IMG/VR virus record: IMGVR_UViG_3300042465_002790
Location: 1-24,682 of that record
Strand: one strand, 5' to 3'
DNA from: a virus
Length of the DNA: 24,682 nt
In this document: positions 7,750 through 15,053 of the stretch, piece after piece
How the letters are laid out: every line of letters starts with the position of its first letter
Numbering within the stretch: the first letter of the stretch is position 1
The notes under the pieces: model-generated
What the model was told of the DNA's origin: nothing
The model's database searches: none
Seen by the model: only the letters and a program-made list of their open reading frames with translations
Translations under genes and position numbers: made by a program

Positions 7750-8867
7750 AACTGAACATCGGTGCTGGCTCAACTGTGATTCCCGGATTCACCCCGATTG
7801 ACCGCAAGTTCGGTTCGGAGGCGTTTCCGCTGCAGTACGCAAACAATTCCGTTGATGAAATCCGAGCGTCCCACATTCTTGAGCACTTCAGCTTTGCGGA
7901 CGCCCAAGAAGCCCTAAAGGAATGGACGCGAGTTCTGAAGCCCGGCGGACGTATTCGGCTGGCGGTCCCAGACATTGAGGCGAAGGAAAAGGCAGATCCG
8001 GACGAGTGGCCATTTATTATTATGGGCGGACAAACTGACGACAACGACTTTCATAAATCAGCATGGAACGAAACACGCCTACGGGCTCACATGGAGCACT
8101 TCGGACTGCAAAGCGTCAAGCGATGGGAATCGCCAAACACAGACACGGCGGCTCATCCATGCTCACTGAATTTAGAGGGCGTGAAGCCAGCGGCAGCCGC
8201 CAAGAAAGCATTGACCGTAAAAGTCGGTGCGTATTTGACTCTTCCGCGTTACGAAGCGGTCGCAGCCAGAACGATTATTGAGCAAGCTTTGAAGCCACAT
8301 AAGATTGACCTCACGACAACGCAAGGCGTGTTCTGGGGCCAGTGTATGCAACGCATGTTTCAAGACGCTGTCGACAAAAACATCGACTGGATTCTGTCAC
8401 TGGATTCAGACAGCCTTTTTAATCAAAAGCATATTTCCGATTTGTTCGAGCTGTTTGCGGCGAATCCACAGATCGACGCTTTGGCAGCTTTGCAGTGTCG
8501 ACGCGGCGGAAAGTATCCGCTGATGACGACTGGCACCGGCGTGCAGGATGAACACGTACAAGTCGACGGCCGTCCAATTAAAGCGACCACGGCTCATTTT
8601 GGCCTGACGCTTATTCGCGTTAATGCGTTGCGAGAAGTCAAGAAGCCGTGGTTCTGGTCGCAGCACGACGAAAGCGGGAACTGGTCGGACAACAAGCTTG
8701 ATGATGATATTTGGTTCTGGCATCAGTGGCGACTAGCGGGAAAGACGATTTACGTGGCTCCTTCAGTGTCGATCGGGCATCTAGAAGAAACGGTGGCTAT
8801 GTTCGATGCAGATCTGCAACCGAAGCACATTTACGTGCATGAATGGCGAAAGGAAAACGGGCTGTGA
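7740..8867 (+). CDS. Methyltransferase-glycosyltransferase fusion
   Basis: 375 aa with two apparent domains. Residues 1 to ~150 are a compact class I methyltransferase: 'LNIGAGSTVIPGF' (5-17), 'SVDEIRASHILEHFS' (37-51) and 'RVLKPGGRIRLAVPDIE' (64-80). From about residue 158 a GT-A type glycosyltransferase follows: 'DWILSLDSDSLFN' (216-228) supplies the DxD metal site (D222, D224), and 'DDDIWFWHQWRLAG' plus 'VSIGHLEE' resemble the late acidic motif and metal-binding His of such enzymes. Together with the overlapping upstream methyltransferase this forms a sugar-modifying pair inside the head operon. The acceptor and sugar donor cannot be read from the sequence. A sequencing artefact joining two genes is unlikely, as the linker is in frame and codon use looks even. 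Confidence 0.8.
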   Translation: MSLKLNIGAGSTVIPGFTPIDRKFGSEAFPLQYANNSVDEIRASHILEHFSFADAQEALKEWTRVLKPGGRIRLAVPDIEAKEKADPDEWPFIIMGGQTDDNDFHKSAWNETRLRAHMEHFGLQSVKRWESPNTDTAAHPCSLNLEGVKPAAAAKKALTVKVGAYLTLPRYEAVAARTIIEQALKPHKIDLTTTQGVFWGQCMQRMFQDAVDKNIDWILSLDSDSLFNQKHISDLFELFAANPQIDALAALQCRRGGKYPLMTTGTGVQDEHVQVDGRPIKATTAHFGLTLIRVNALREVKKPWFWSQHDESGNWSDNKLDDDIWFWHQWRLAGKTIYVAPSVSIGHLEETVAMFDADLQPKHIYVHEWRKENGL

Positions 8868-9070
8868 TTGTTTTACTCAAACCGTGGAACGGGCTGCCAG
8901 TCGGCTTTGTGAACACGGTAATCGGACGGGGGCCAGCGGCGGAACTGGTCAGACGCGGAATTGCTCGATGGTCAAATGAATTTGAAAACGAGGACGCGAA
9001 ATGCACCCAAGCCCAACCTTTAAAACGACAACGGGGCCGACCATCGAGCCCCTCACGCTCGACGAACTGA
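8864..9070 (+). CDS. Small phage protein before the connector gene
   Basis: 68 aa from GTG 8864, which overlaps the upstream stop (GTGA) and has AAGGA about 9 nt before it; an in-frame ATG at 8843 is possible but lies deeper in the previous gene. The first half, 'VIVLLKPWNGLPVGFVNTVI' then 'AAELVRRGIARW', has the pattern of small phage proteins often found just before head-tail connectors (a short beta hairpin, then 'A..L...G.A'). The tail is basic and disordered and is encoded by 70 nt that overlap the next gene in another frame. Function unknown. Confidence 0.6.
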   Translation: MIVLLKPWNGLPVGFVNTVIGRGPAAELVRRGIARWSNEFENEDAKCTQAQPLKRQRGRPSSPSRSTN

Positions 9071-9585
9071 AAACACGTCTCCGCATCACAACGTGTCATT
9101 TCGACACGGAGCTGCAAGACCTACTGAAGTCCGCACGCACGACTCTGGAAAGTGAATGCTATCGACGGCTGATTACTCAGACGGTGGAAATGCACATTCA
9201 GGACTTCCCTAGCACTTATGGTGACATCGAGATTCGGCTGGCTCCAATCCAGTCTATCACGCATATCAAGTATTACGATCAAGACGACACACTGACGACT
9301 TTTGACTCAGCAAAGTATTACGCGGATTTGACAAGCGTGCCTCCCAGAATCGTATTGAAGGAATCACAGAGCTGGCCCATTACACAGGAGGAGCGGCCAA
9401 ACAAAGTCGTTATCACGATGCAGGCTGGATACGGGGCAACGGCAGCCAGTGTTCCTCCCGCGGTAAGACTGGCAATCGTGGAATATTGCCGAACGCATCG
9501 CGATGGCTGCGAGGGATCGAATGCACGTTACAAGGCGATGGTTTCTGAACTGCAATGGACGGCGTTTCATAAGGTGTGGGCATGA
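9001..9585 (+). CDS. Head-tail connector protein (gp6-like)
   Basis: 194 aa adaptor expected to bind below the portal. The N-terminus 'IEPLTLDELKTRLRI' followed by 'DTELQDLLKSARTTLESECY' is the classical start of the phiE125 gp8 / HK97 gp6 connector family. It continues with a beta section ('IQSITHIKYYDQDDTL') and the helical ending 'VPPAVRLAIVEYCRTHRDG'. GAGG 7 nt upstream of ATG 9001 supports the start even though it lies within the previous gene by 70 nt. It is followed by the closure protein with a 4-nt overlap. Family assignment is fairly secure. Confidence 0.88.
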   Translation: MHPSPTFKTTTGPTIEPLTLDELKTRLRITTCHFDTELQDLLKSARTTLESECYRRLITQTVEMHIQDFPSTYGDIEIRLAPIQSITHIKYYDQDDTLTTFDSAKYYADLTSVPPRIVLKESQSWPITQEERPNKVVITMQAGYGATAASVPPAVRLAIVEYCRTHRDGCEGSNARYKAMVSELQWTAFHKVWA

Positions 9586-9929
9586 AACACGACTGCCGAA
9601 CACGCGACAAACTTGTTCGCATTGAAAAACTGATCGGGCAAACGGCAGACGCTCACGGTCAGATCGATCAGACAACCAATGCGAATTGGGGGCAACACTG
9701 CTCAGCCTGGTGTTCAGTGGTCAGTAAAGGCGGCCGGGAGTTTTGGAAGGTGCAGCAAACAAATGCAGATGTCTCGCATGTTTGGAAAGCGGACTGGACG
9801 CCGGAATTAGCTGACGCATTACCTGCCATGCGGCTAATTCACGAGGGCAACACATACGAGATCCTGAGCGTGATTGACATCGATTTGAATCACAGGGAAA
9901 TCGAGATTCAGACAAAGCGAGCGGTGTGA
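9582..9929 (+). CDS. Head closure / head-tail adaptor protein
   Basis: 115 aa. Small beta-rich protein with 'REFWKVQQTNADVSHVWKAD' and 'AMRLIHEGNTYEILSVIDID' near the C-terminus, followed by 'NHREIEIQTKRA'. This is the usual pattern of SPP1 gp16-like stoppers (head-tail joining family), where the C-terminal 'R...G..Y.I..V.......I.I' strands are most conserved. The N-terminal half is shorter and less typical. ATG 9582 is chosen because it overlaps the connector stop (ATGA) and has AAGGTG 5 nt upstream. It sits in the standard order connector, closure, gp10-like, terminator. Confidence 0.8.
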   Translation: MKHDCRTRDKLVRIEKLIGQTADAHGQIDQTTNANWGQHCSAWCSVVSKGGREFWKVQQTNADVSHVWKADWTPELADALPAMRLIHEGNTYEILSVIDIDLNHREIEIQTKRAV

Positions 9930-10423
9930 TGTCGGCTGTCTCTGGAATACCGGAACTGGAACAAGCATTCAAAGAGTTGCGGAAGGGCGTTGCAAATCGG
10001 ATCGCTCGGCCGGGACTTGCAAAGGCTGGAAGGCTGGCCGTTAAGAAGATCAAGGCAGAAATTCCGAGTCGATACAAGGGCGTTCGAAAATCGATCAAGT
10101 CACGGTCCATTAAAACGAAATTCAATAGCGGCGTTGCTGGTGTCAAAGTTGGTGCAGGTGTCAGCCGCAAGCGAGGCGAGAAACAAACGCGATCGGGTGA
10201 AAAAGGCGTTGGTATCGGTGCCAGAAATGTCCATTGGTGGTTCCTGGGCACGAAGGAACGGCGAACGAAATCAGGCAGGCAAACGGGCCGAATGCCAGTT
10301 ATGACAAACGGAGTCACAGACATCCTAAACGGCGCTCGGTCTGAAATGGTCGCTTTGATCCGAGCTGGAATTAAAGCAGGCATCGATAAAGAAGCTGCAA
10401 GGCTCGCAAAGAAACAATTATGA
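9929..10423 (+). CDS. HK97 gp10-like tail-completion protein
   Basis: 164 aa, strongly basic. The opening 'GIPELEQAFKELRKGV' and 'GLAKAGRLAVKKIKAEIP' match the start of the HK97 gp10-like family, and 'VHWWFLGTKERRTKSG' followed by 'MPVMTNGV' corresponds to its conserved 'H..W.EfGT....p..pf..pA' region. The family acts at the head-tail interface; the exact role is debated. The start is the ATG in a TGATG overlap with the previous gene; a GTG 3 nt upstream is in the same frame. Its stop overlaps the next gene by 4 nt. Confidence 0.85.
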   Translation: MSAVSGIPELEQAFKELRKGVANRIARPGLAKAGRLAVKKIKAEIPSRYKGVRKSIKSRSIKTKFNSGVAGVKVGAGVSRKRGEKQTRSGEKGVGIGARNVHWWFLGTKERRTKSGRQTGRMPVMTNGVTDILNGARSEMVALIRAGIKAGIDKEAARLAKKQL

Positions 10424-10821
10424 AATCGGGACTCGTTTCACTGCTAAGCTCAGAGGCCACGATTACCGCAATCAGTGGAACGCGAGTCTATGTGCAGCGA
10501 GCCCCACAGAACGCGGCGTTTCCTCACATCATCATCACTCAAATGGGCAGTGAAGAAAATGGGACGCTTGATGGTGGATCTGGCCAGTTGAGGTTTTTGG
10601 ATTTTGATATCGACTGCAAAGCCAAATCATCCGTGACGGCAGAGTCACTCGCCAATGCAGTCAGAACATACATCGACGATTACAGCGGAACAGCCGGCAG
10701 TTTCACGATCGGGGCTGTTCTGATGAATGATGAATCTGATGACTATGAGCCACCGCAAGACGGCTCAGACGTGGGTGTTTTTGTGATCACTTTGGATGTC
10801 ACTATCCATTACAACACTTAA
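10420..10821 (+). CDS. Tail terminator / tail completion protein (DUF3168-like)
   Basis: 133 aa. 'SGLVSLLSSEATITAISGTR' at the N-terminus, 'AAFPHIIITQMGS' and 'LDFDIDCKAKSSVTAESLAN' follow the tail-terminator pattern (gp17/DUF3168 group): a helix, the strand with 'P.i........', and a helix after a strand of alternating residues. Such proteins cap the growing tail tube and bind it to the head neck. Location just before the tail tube gene agrees. It begins in an ATGA overlap. Confidence 0.82.
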   Translation: MKSGLVSLLSSEATITAISGTRVYVQRAPQNAAFPHIIITQMGSEENGTLDGGSGQLRFLDFDIDCKAKSSVTAESLANAVRTYIDDYSGTAGSFTIGAVLMNDESDDYEPPQDGSDVGVFVITLDVTIHYNT

Positions 10822-10837
10822 TTGAGGATGTCACACA

Positions 10838-11275
10838 ATGGCAAAGCTGAAAGTTAAAGGGACCGTTCTGTCTCAGGGATCTGGAACATCATTTACGCCA
10901 GTCGCTCAGATTGTGTCGTTTGGCGTCGATGGAATGGAAACGGAAACCTACGACAGTCGAACGCTCGATGGGACGGCTGGCGTCGAATACGACCCGACTG
11001 GCTACGTTGAAGGCGGCTCAACCACGTTTGATCTGCTGTGGGATCCAGCCTTGGCCGGACATCAGGCTATTGGCGACCTCGTGACAGCAGCCTGCCTGAA
11101 CACAGATGGCAGCGCCAACAAGACAAACTGGAAAATTATCTTCGCAAACACGTCTTCCACAGAGATGACAATGACGTGTGCAGGCGTCGGAATGTCCATC
11201 ACGGGCGATGCGTCCAGCGGTCTAGCCGCTTCGCTAACACTGAAGCACTCTGGGTGCCCTGCGATTCCAAGCTGA
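10838..11275 (+). CDS. Major tail (tube) protein
   Basis: 145 aa. A beta-rich protein starting with 'LKVKGTVLSQGSGTSF', then 'FGVDGMETETYDSRTLDG', then 'GYVEGGSTTFDLLWDP' and a final 'CAGVGMSITGDASSGLAASL'. This order (charged target strand, 'gG..tf...wDP', closing strand) is that of small siphoviral tail tube proteins. Good ribosome-binding site (GAGG about 9 nt upstream), fitting a high-copy protein. It lies between the tail terminator and the tail chaperone genes, exactly where a tube gene is expected. Confidence 0.85.
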   Translation: MAKLKVKGTVLSQGSGTSFTPVAQIVSFGVDGMETETYDSRTLDGTAGVEYDPTGYVEGGSTTFDLLWDPALAGHQAIGDLVTAACLNTDGSANKTNWKIIFANTSSTEMTMTCAGVGMSITGDASSGLAASLTLKHSGCPAIPS

Positions 11276-11287
11276 TGAGGTGACGCC

Positions 11288-11599
11288 ATGAAGTGCAAAA
11301 CGATTCGGGATATCGCAGCAGATGTAAATTGCCATCCGCCTTATGTGTCGCTGAATGCACTGGGGCGAAAAGTCATCAAAGCGGGAACGACGATCTGCAA
11401 AGAAGAGTTCCCGCTGGCTGACTGCGTGGCGTTGATTCATAACGGCCTGGCCGTTCCGGAAGATGACGAGTGCCGGGCGGCCTGTAATCGCACAGAGTTC
11501 CAGATTTTGGCTGCGAAAGCGGCGATGGATAAGCTACTGGCCGGGAAAAGTCTTTCCGGCTTGGGTGAAGACGAGGAAGACAACGAGGAGGAAGATTAG
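11288..11599 (+). CDS. Unknown acidic-tailed protein between tail tube and tail chaperone
   Basis: 103 aa, family not recognised. Six cysteines lie in the first two-thirds ('MKCKTI', 'NCHPP', 'TICKEEF', 'DCVAL', 'CRAACNR'), and the C-terminus is nearly all Glu/Asp/Asn ('GLGEDEEDNEEED'). No membrane segment or enzyme motif. 'FPLADCVALIHNGLAVPEDD' looks like the 'A..Li..G.A' end of small phage structural proteins. GAGGTGA precedes the ATG. The stop overlaps the gpG start (TAGTG), whose ribosome-binding site AGGAGGAA is formed by the acidic-tail codons. It may be a tail assembly accessory factor; this is a guess from position. Confidence 0.65.
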   Translation: MKCKTIRDIAADVNCHPPYVSLNALGRKVIKAGTTICKEEFPLADCVALIHNGLAVPEDDECRAACNRTEFQILAAKAAMDKLLAGKSLSGLGEDEEDNEEED

Positions 11600-11997
11600 T
11601 GTCTCGGGTAATCGCAACTGCAGATGAGTTTTTGAGTTCGCCTGTTTTGGACCGGCAAAAGGTGGACGTTCCGGTTCCTGAATTGGGATCCGGAAAGGTG
11701 ATCCCAATTTGGGGCATGACGGTCGAAGAGAGAAGCGCATTCGAAGACCGCCGCTCGCAGCTTCCAAAGAATCAGCGCAAGAAGGAAGCACGTCAGATTC
11801 GCGAACGAATTCTCGTGGAATGCTGCCGGAACGATGATGGCGTTCAGTTGTTCACGATTGATCAAGTGGAACAACTCGGCAAGCGGCGCAGCGATGTGAT
11901 TGAGCGACTGGTAAACGTCGCATTGAACCTGTCTGGATTTACAGAACAGGACGTTGACAGCATCGCAAAAAACTTAGAGGCAGCCAGCGAAGGTTAA
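11599..11997 (+). CDS. Tail assembly chaperone, short form (gpG-like)
   Basis: 132 aa encoded before the tape measure gene, the position of lambda gpG. It is helical and charged ('EERSAFEDRRSQL', 'RIRERILVECCRND'-like stretch, 'IERLVNVALNLSGFTEQDVD') and resembles tail assembly chaperones that hold the tape measure protein before tube polymerisation. Start is GTG in a TAGTG overlap with AGGAGGAA 4-8 nt upstream. Most ribosomes should stop at TAA 11995-11997; a minority should slip back one base at 11967-11973 and make the longer form listed separately. The family identity is inferred mainly from position and the frameshift signal, which together are strong. Confidence 0.85.
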   Translation: MSRVIATADEFLSSPVLDRQKVDVPVPELGSGKVIPIWGMTVEERSAFEDRRSQLPKNQRKKEARQIRERILVECCRNDDGVQLFTIDQVEQLGKRRSDVIERLVNVALNLSGFTEQDVDSIAKNLEAASEG

Positions 11998-12290
11998 CGG
12001 CACTTCGCCTGGCTGAGTCCCGTGGTATTGAAGTCGATGAAATGCTGTCACGGATGACACATGCTCAGTTCGAGGAATGGCACGCAAAGGATCTGATTGA
12101 GCCAATCGGCAATCACGGGACGAATGAGATCCTTGCAAGGTTATGCGTTCTGATTGCTACGTATCTGGGGCAAAAGGACGTGAAGAAAGCGGCGTTCGCG
12201 CCGTGGATGGTTGAGCCGAAGAGAAACAAAACAGTGGCTGACGATGTAGCAATTGCAGCACTTCAAATTGCAGGAGCGAGGCTAACTTAA
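11599..12290 (+). CDS. Tail assembly chaperone, -1 frameshift product (gpGT-like)
   Basis: Predicted 230-aa fusion: join of 11599-11973 and 11973-12290 after a -1 slip. The second frame is open from 11958 (just after a TGA at 11955-11957) through TAA 12288-12290, so no extra start is needed. After the slip the protein reads 'LRGSQRRLTALRLAESRGIE' and then 'LSRMTHAQFEEWHAKDLIEP', the typical 'l....W..y..l.P.g' signature of T-domain chaperones. An ATG at 12042 exists, but has no convincing ribosome-binding site. The stop overlaps the tape measure start (TAATG). In lambda-like phages the G:GT ratio sets tail assembly; that role is inferred here. Confidence 0.9.
11967..12015 (+). promoter_or_regulatory. 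Programmed -1 frameshift signal (slippery heptamer plus stem-loop)
   Basis: A AAA AAC at 11967-11973 lies in the gpG reading frame exactly as X XXY YYZ. A 7-nt spacer (TTAGAGG) is followed by a 12-bp stem: 11981-11992 pairs with 12003-12015 with one bulged C, enclosing a 10-nt loop that contains the gpG stop codon. Heptamer, spacer and stem all have the classical geometry of a -1 frameshift site. Confidence 0.93.
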
Positions 12291-14005
12291 TGGCAGTCAT
12301 CGGCGATCTTGTAACACGTCTCGGAGTAGACGGGCGAAAGTTCCAAAGCGGCTTGGATAAAGCACGCGGCGATGCTCGCTCGTTTGCATCGGACATTACA
12401 AAGATCGTTTCTGGAATTGCGATCTATGACATTGGCAAATCTGCCGTGATGAGCGTGTTTGGGCTCGGCAAGTCTACAGTAGAACTTGCAGCCACAGCAG
12501 AGACGGCAGCCGTTCAATTCAAGGTGTTGACAGGCAGCGCTGAAGAAGCCGCGAGTGTGATGAAGCAGATCAACAAGTTCGCCGCAGACACGCCTTTTGA
12601 ATCAATGGAGATTACTCAGGCCGCAAAGCAACTGATTGCATTTGGTGGCTCATCGAAAACGGTGATTTCCGAACTGCAAACACTCGGCGACTTGGCGGCG
12701 GGCATGGGTATTCCTCTGGGCGAACTGGCTGAACTCTACGGCAAGTCTCGAATTCAGGGCCGGCTGTTTATGGACGATATCAATCAACTTCAAGGACGAG
12801 GCATCAATGTCACTGCTGAACTGGCCAAGGAATTTGGCAACGTGCGGGAAGCTGTCGAAAAAGGCCAGGTGAATTTTAGTCACCTTGAAAAAGCACTGAA
12901 GGCAATGACAACTGAGGGCGGCGCGTTTGCTGGCATGATGGTCGATATGTCCGCCACGTTCGACGGTAAACTGTCGACAATGATTGACAACGTGAAGACG
13001 CTCGGCCGTGGCATCGGCGAAATGTTGCTGCCGCCACTGAAAAACGTTCTGAGTGATGTGAATAATATTCTCGGCAAGTTTAATGAGATGCCAAATAGGG
13101 TCGAGTTTATCGGCGACGTGATTGAATCGTCATTTGATGTTGCGTTTCTGCACATCGCAGAAAAATGGGACGAGATGTTGATTGATATGGCAGGATCTGC
13201 AAGGGATCTGCTGATATCTGGTGCCGGCGAAATGCTGATGCCGGCATGGATGGGTGATCTTGGCGGGGCAATGGAAGTCGGAAAGAGAAATGAAAATCGA
13301 CCCCAAGATCTAGAGGCCGCAAATAAACGGCTCGAAGAATTGTTAGGCAAACTGCAAGGCCCAGCGGCTGCGGCGGCACCTGCTGCGCAGGCAAAGCCAC
13401 GTTTTGAAGGCAACACGCCGGCCATCAATAATCTAAATGCCGTCTATGCTGAGTGGGATCGACTTGGCGCAGAAGCCAACAAAGCCCGAGATGCTTTTTT
13501 GGCCGCAGCCCCAGGGCCTGATCAGATTGCAGCGATGAAAGTTTCCGAGGATGCTCAAGCTGCATTGTCGAAGATGGCACAGGTAACAGTGAAGGAAGCA
13601 CACGCTGAGGTCAGAAAAGAAACCGGCGGCAGGAAACTAACCGAAGGCGTCTCATCCCTCTGGAAAGCCCTTGAGTCTCCAATTGCAGAAGCACAGATGG
13701 CCGCTCAAGGCATGTGGGACCGTGGCAAGATCAAAGCCGATGCAGCGATGGGAACGCTGTCCAACATATTCACTGGCGATCCCGCGAAGAAGGAAAAGCC
13801 AATCGAGCCACGACTAGCCGGGGCAATGCAGGCAGGTTCTCAGGATGCGTATTCGACGATCGTGCAGGCCATGATTCGGCAAGCAGATCCAGTCGTGAAG
13901 GCGGTGCGAGAGCAAACGAAAGAGCAGAAGAAATCGTGGAATTTAATCACGCAGACAATAAAAGAAGCGAGGCCGAGATATTTGGCTGAATTTGGCGGGA
14001 TGTAA
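12290..14005 (+). CDS. Tail tape measure protein
   Basis: 571 aa. The N-terminal ~220 residues match the tape measure N-terminal domain: 'LVTRLGVDGRKFQSGLDKAR', then 'AAVQFKVLTGSAEEAASVMK', 'FAADTPFESMEITQAAKQLI', 'ELAELYGKSRIQGRLFMDDI' and 'LQGRGINVTAELAKEF'. The middle and C-terminal parts are long charged helices, with an Ala/Pro-rich linker near residue 358-372. It sets tail length and helps DNA entry. At about 0.15 nm per residue the tail would be near 85 nm, so it is a fairly short tape measure. No lytic transglycosylase or peptidase domain and no obvious long membrane segment is seen. GAGG lies 9 nt before the ATG, which overlaps the gpGT stop. Confidence 0.92.
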   Translation: MAVIGDLVTRLGVDGRKFQSGLDKARGDARSFASDITKIVSGIAIYDIGKSAVMSVFGLGKSTVELAATAETAAVQFKVLTGSAEEAASVMKQINKFAADTPFESMEITQAAKQLIAFGGSSKTVISELQTLGDLAAGMGIPLGELAELYGKSRIQGRLFMDDINQLQGRGINVTAELAKEFGNVREAVEKGQVNFSHLEKALKAMTTEGGAFAGMMVDMSATFDGKLSTMIDNVKTLGRGIGEMLLPPLKNVLSDVNNILGKFNEMPNRVEFIGDVIESSFDVAFLHIAEKWDEMLIDMAGSARDLLISGAGEMLMPAWMGDLGGAMEVGKRNENRPQDLEAANKRLEELLGKLQGPAAAAAPAAQAKPRFEGNTPAINNLNAVYAEWDRLGAEANKARDAFLAAAPGPDQIAAMKVSEDAQAALSKMAQVTVKEAHAEVRKETGGRKLTEGVSSLWKALESPIAEAQMAAQGMWDRGKIKADAAMGTLSNIFTGDPAKKEKPIEPRLAGAMQAGSQDAYSTIVQAMIRQADPVVKAVREQTKEQKKSWNLITQTIKEARPRYLAEFGGM

Positions 14006-14008
14006 ACC

Positions 14009-14218
14009 ATGAAAGCAAAACTGATCAAGGTCTGGGAAGAAGACGCCACCAACTGGACGCCAGAACGCAGGGAAGCGATTCGTTTCGCAAAGAAAGCGGA
14101 AGACGAGGACACTCTGTTTTGTGTGCATCCCATCGGCACTGTCTTCGAAGGACAAAAAGCGAGTGTGCTTGTATCGGTCGGATTCGCGGAATGGATAATT
14201 GAGGCCATCACAGAATGA
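14009..14218 (+). CDS. Small unknown tail-region protein
   Basis: 69 aa, acidic/basic mix, not recognised. 'IRFAKKAEDEDTLFCVHPIG' and 'VFEGQKASVLVSVGFAEWII' suggest a small alpha/beta protein. It sits 3 nt after the tape measure stop (TAAACCATG context, no clear Shine-Dalgarno) and overlaps the next gene by 4 nt (ATGA), so it belongs to the tail operon. It could be a tail accessory or minor tail protein; nothing more can be said from the sequence. Confidence 0.65.
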   Translation: MKAKLIKVWEEDATNWTPERREAIRFAKKAEDEDTLFCVHPIGTVFEGQKASVLVSVGFAEWIIEAITE

Positions 14219-15048
14219 CAGTAACCTATATCGGCGAAAATCACGCATCAGCAACGAACGATCGCGGTTCGCGTTCCTACACTCGCACGTTTAAATTGTC
14301 GACCAGTTCAAAGTCTGAGTCGGCCTATGACGTTGGCTCGCACGTATCACTGCCAGTCATCGGACAGCCACATCCTGACGACCCATTTGCGTTTTGCACA
14401 ACACTAACTCCGGACCCTACGGACCCGTGGCGAGGCTGGACTGTCACCGCACAATACAGCGACGCGCGGACGATGTCAGATGAAGCAACTTCTGACGGAG
14501 CTGTGATCACATGGGGCTCAGAGCAGTTCCAGCGGCCAGCCGTATTTGATCGCAACGGCAATTTCATCGTGAACTCTGCCGGCGATCCCTTTGATCCACC
14601 GAACATGATGGACGACAGCCGGCGAGTTGTCACCGTACAAAAGAATCTGGCAGTCGTTCCAACGTGGATTCTGGATTATCAGGACGCAGTCAATAGCGAC
14701 TCATTCACCATCGATGGCGTTACGGTTGCGGCCGGGCTGGCGAAGATGCAGACCGTTACCGTTGGGGAAGTCCAACGAAGAAACGGCAACACCTTTCGCT
14801 CGGTGAATTTTACGATTCATTTGCAGCGCGAAGGATGGTTGCTGAGGCCGCTTGATGCCGGTTTCAGAGAGATTGCTTACGGCGGACTTGTTAACATTAA
14901 AAACCCTGGCGACGACGAACTGCCGGGCGCTCCGGTTCCATTAAATGGCAGCGGTGTATCTCTCGCATCACCATCATTTTCGACATGCGTCTTCCTGTCG
15001 TTCGAAGTCTACGCGACTCGTGCCTTTTCCTCCCTTCCGCTGAGCTAA
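14215..15048 (+). CDS. Probable distal tail protein, unknown family
   Basis: 277 aa, no close family recognised. It is beta-rich with many Asp, Ser and Thr ('GSRSYTRTFKLSTSSKSESA', 'PWRGWTVTAQYSDARTMSDE'), and its best ordered part is 'VPTWILDYQDAVNSDSFTID' followed by 'VNFTIHLQREGWLLRPLDAG'. The C-terminal ~45 residues ('VPLNGSGVSLASPSFSTCVF') look like a separate strand-rich tail. As the first large gene after the tape measure it stands where a distal tail (Dit-like) or hub protein is expected. There is no signal peptide or enzyme motif. ATGA overlap with the preceding gene gives the start. Confidence 0.7.
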   Translation: MTVTYIGENHASATNDRGSRSYTRTFKLSTSSKSESAYDVGSHVSLPVIGQPHPDDPFAFCTTLTPDPTDPWRGWTVTAQYSDARTMSDEATSDGAVITWGSEQFQRPAVFDRNGNFIVNSAGDPFDPPNMMDDSRRVVTVQKNLAVVPTWILDYQDAVNSDSFTIDGVTVAAGLAKMQTVTVGEVQRRNGNTFRSVNFTIHLQREGWLLRPLDAGFREIAYGGLVNIKNPGDDELPGAPVPLNGSGVSLASPSFSTCVFLSFEVYATRAFSSLPLS

Positions 15049-15053
15049 ACCAC

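Noticed and set aside
12042-12290. Separate gene starting at ATG 12042
   Set aside because: The frame is open well upstream to 11958, has no good ribosome-binding site, and the -1 frameshift signal explains it as the C-terminal part of gpGT.
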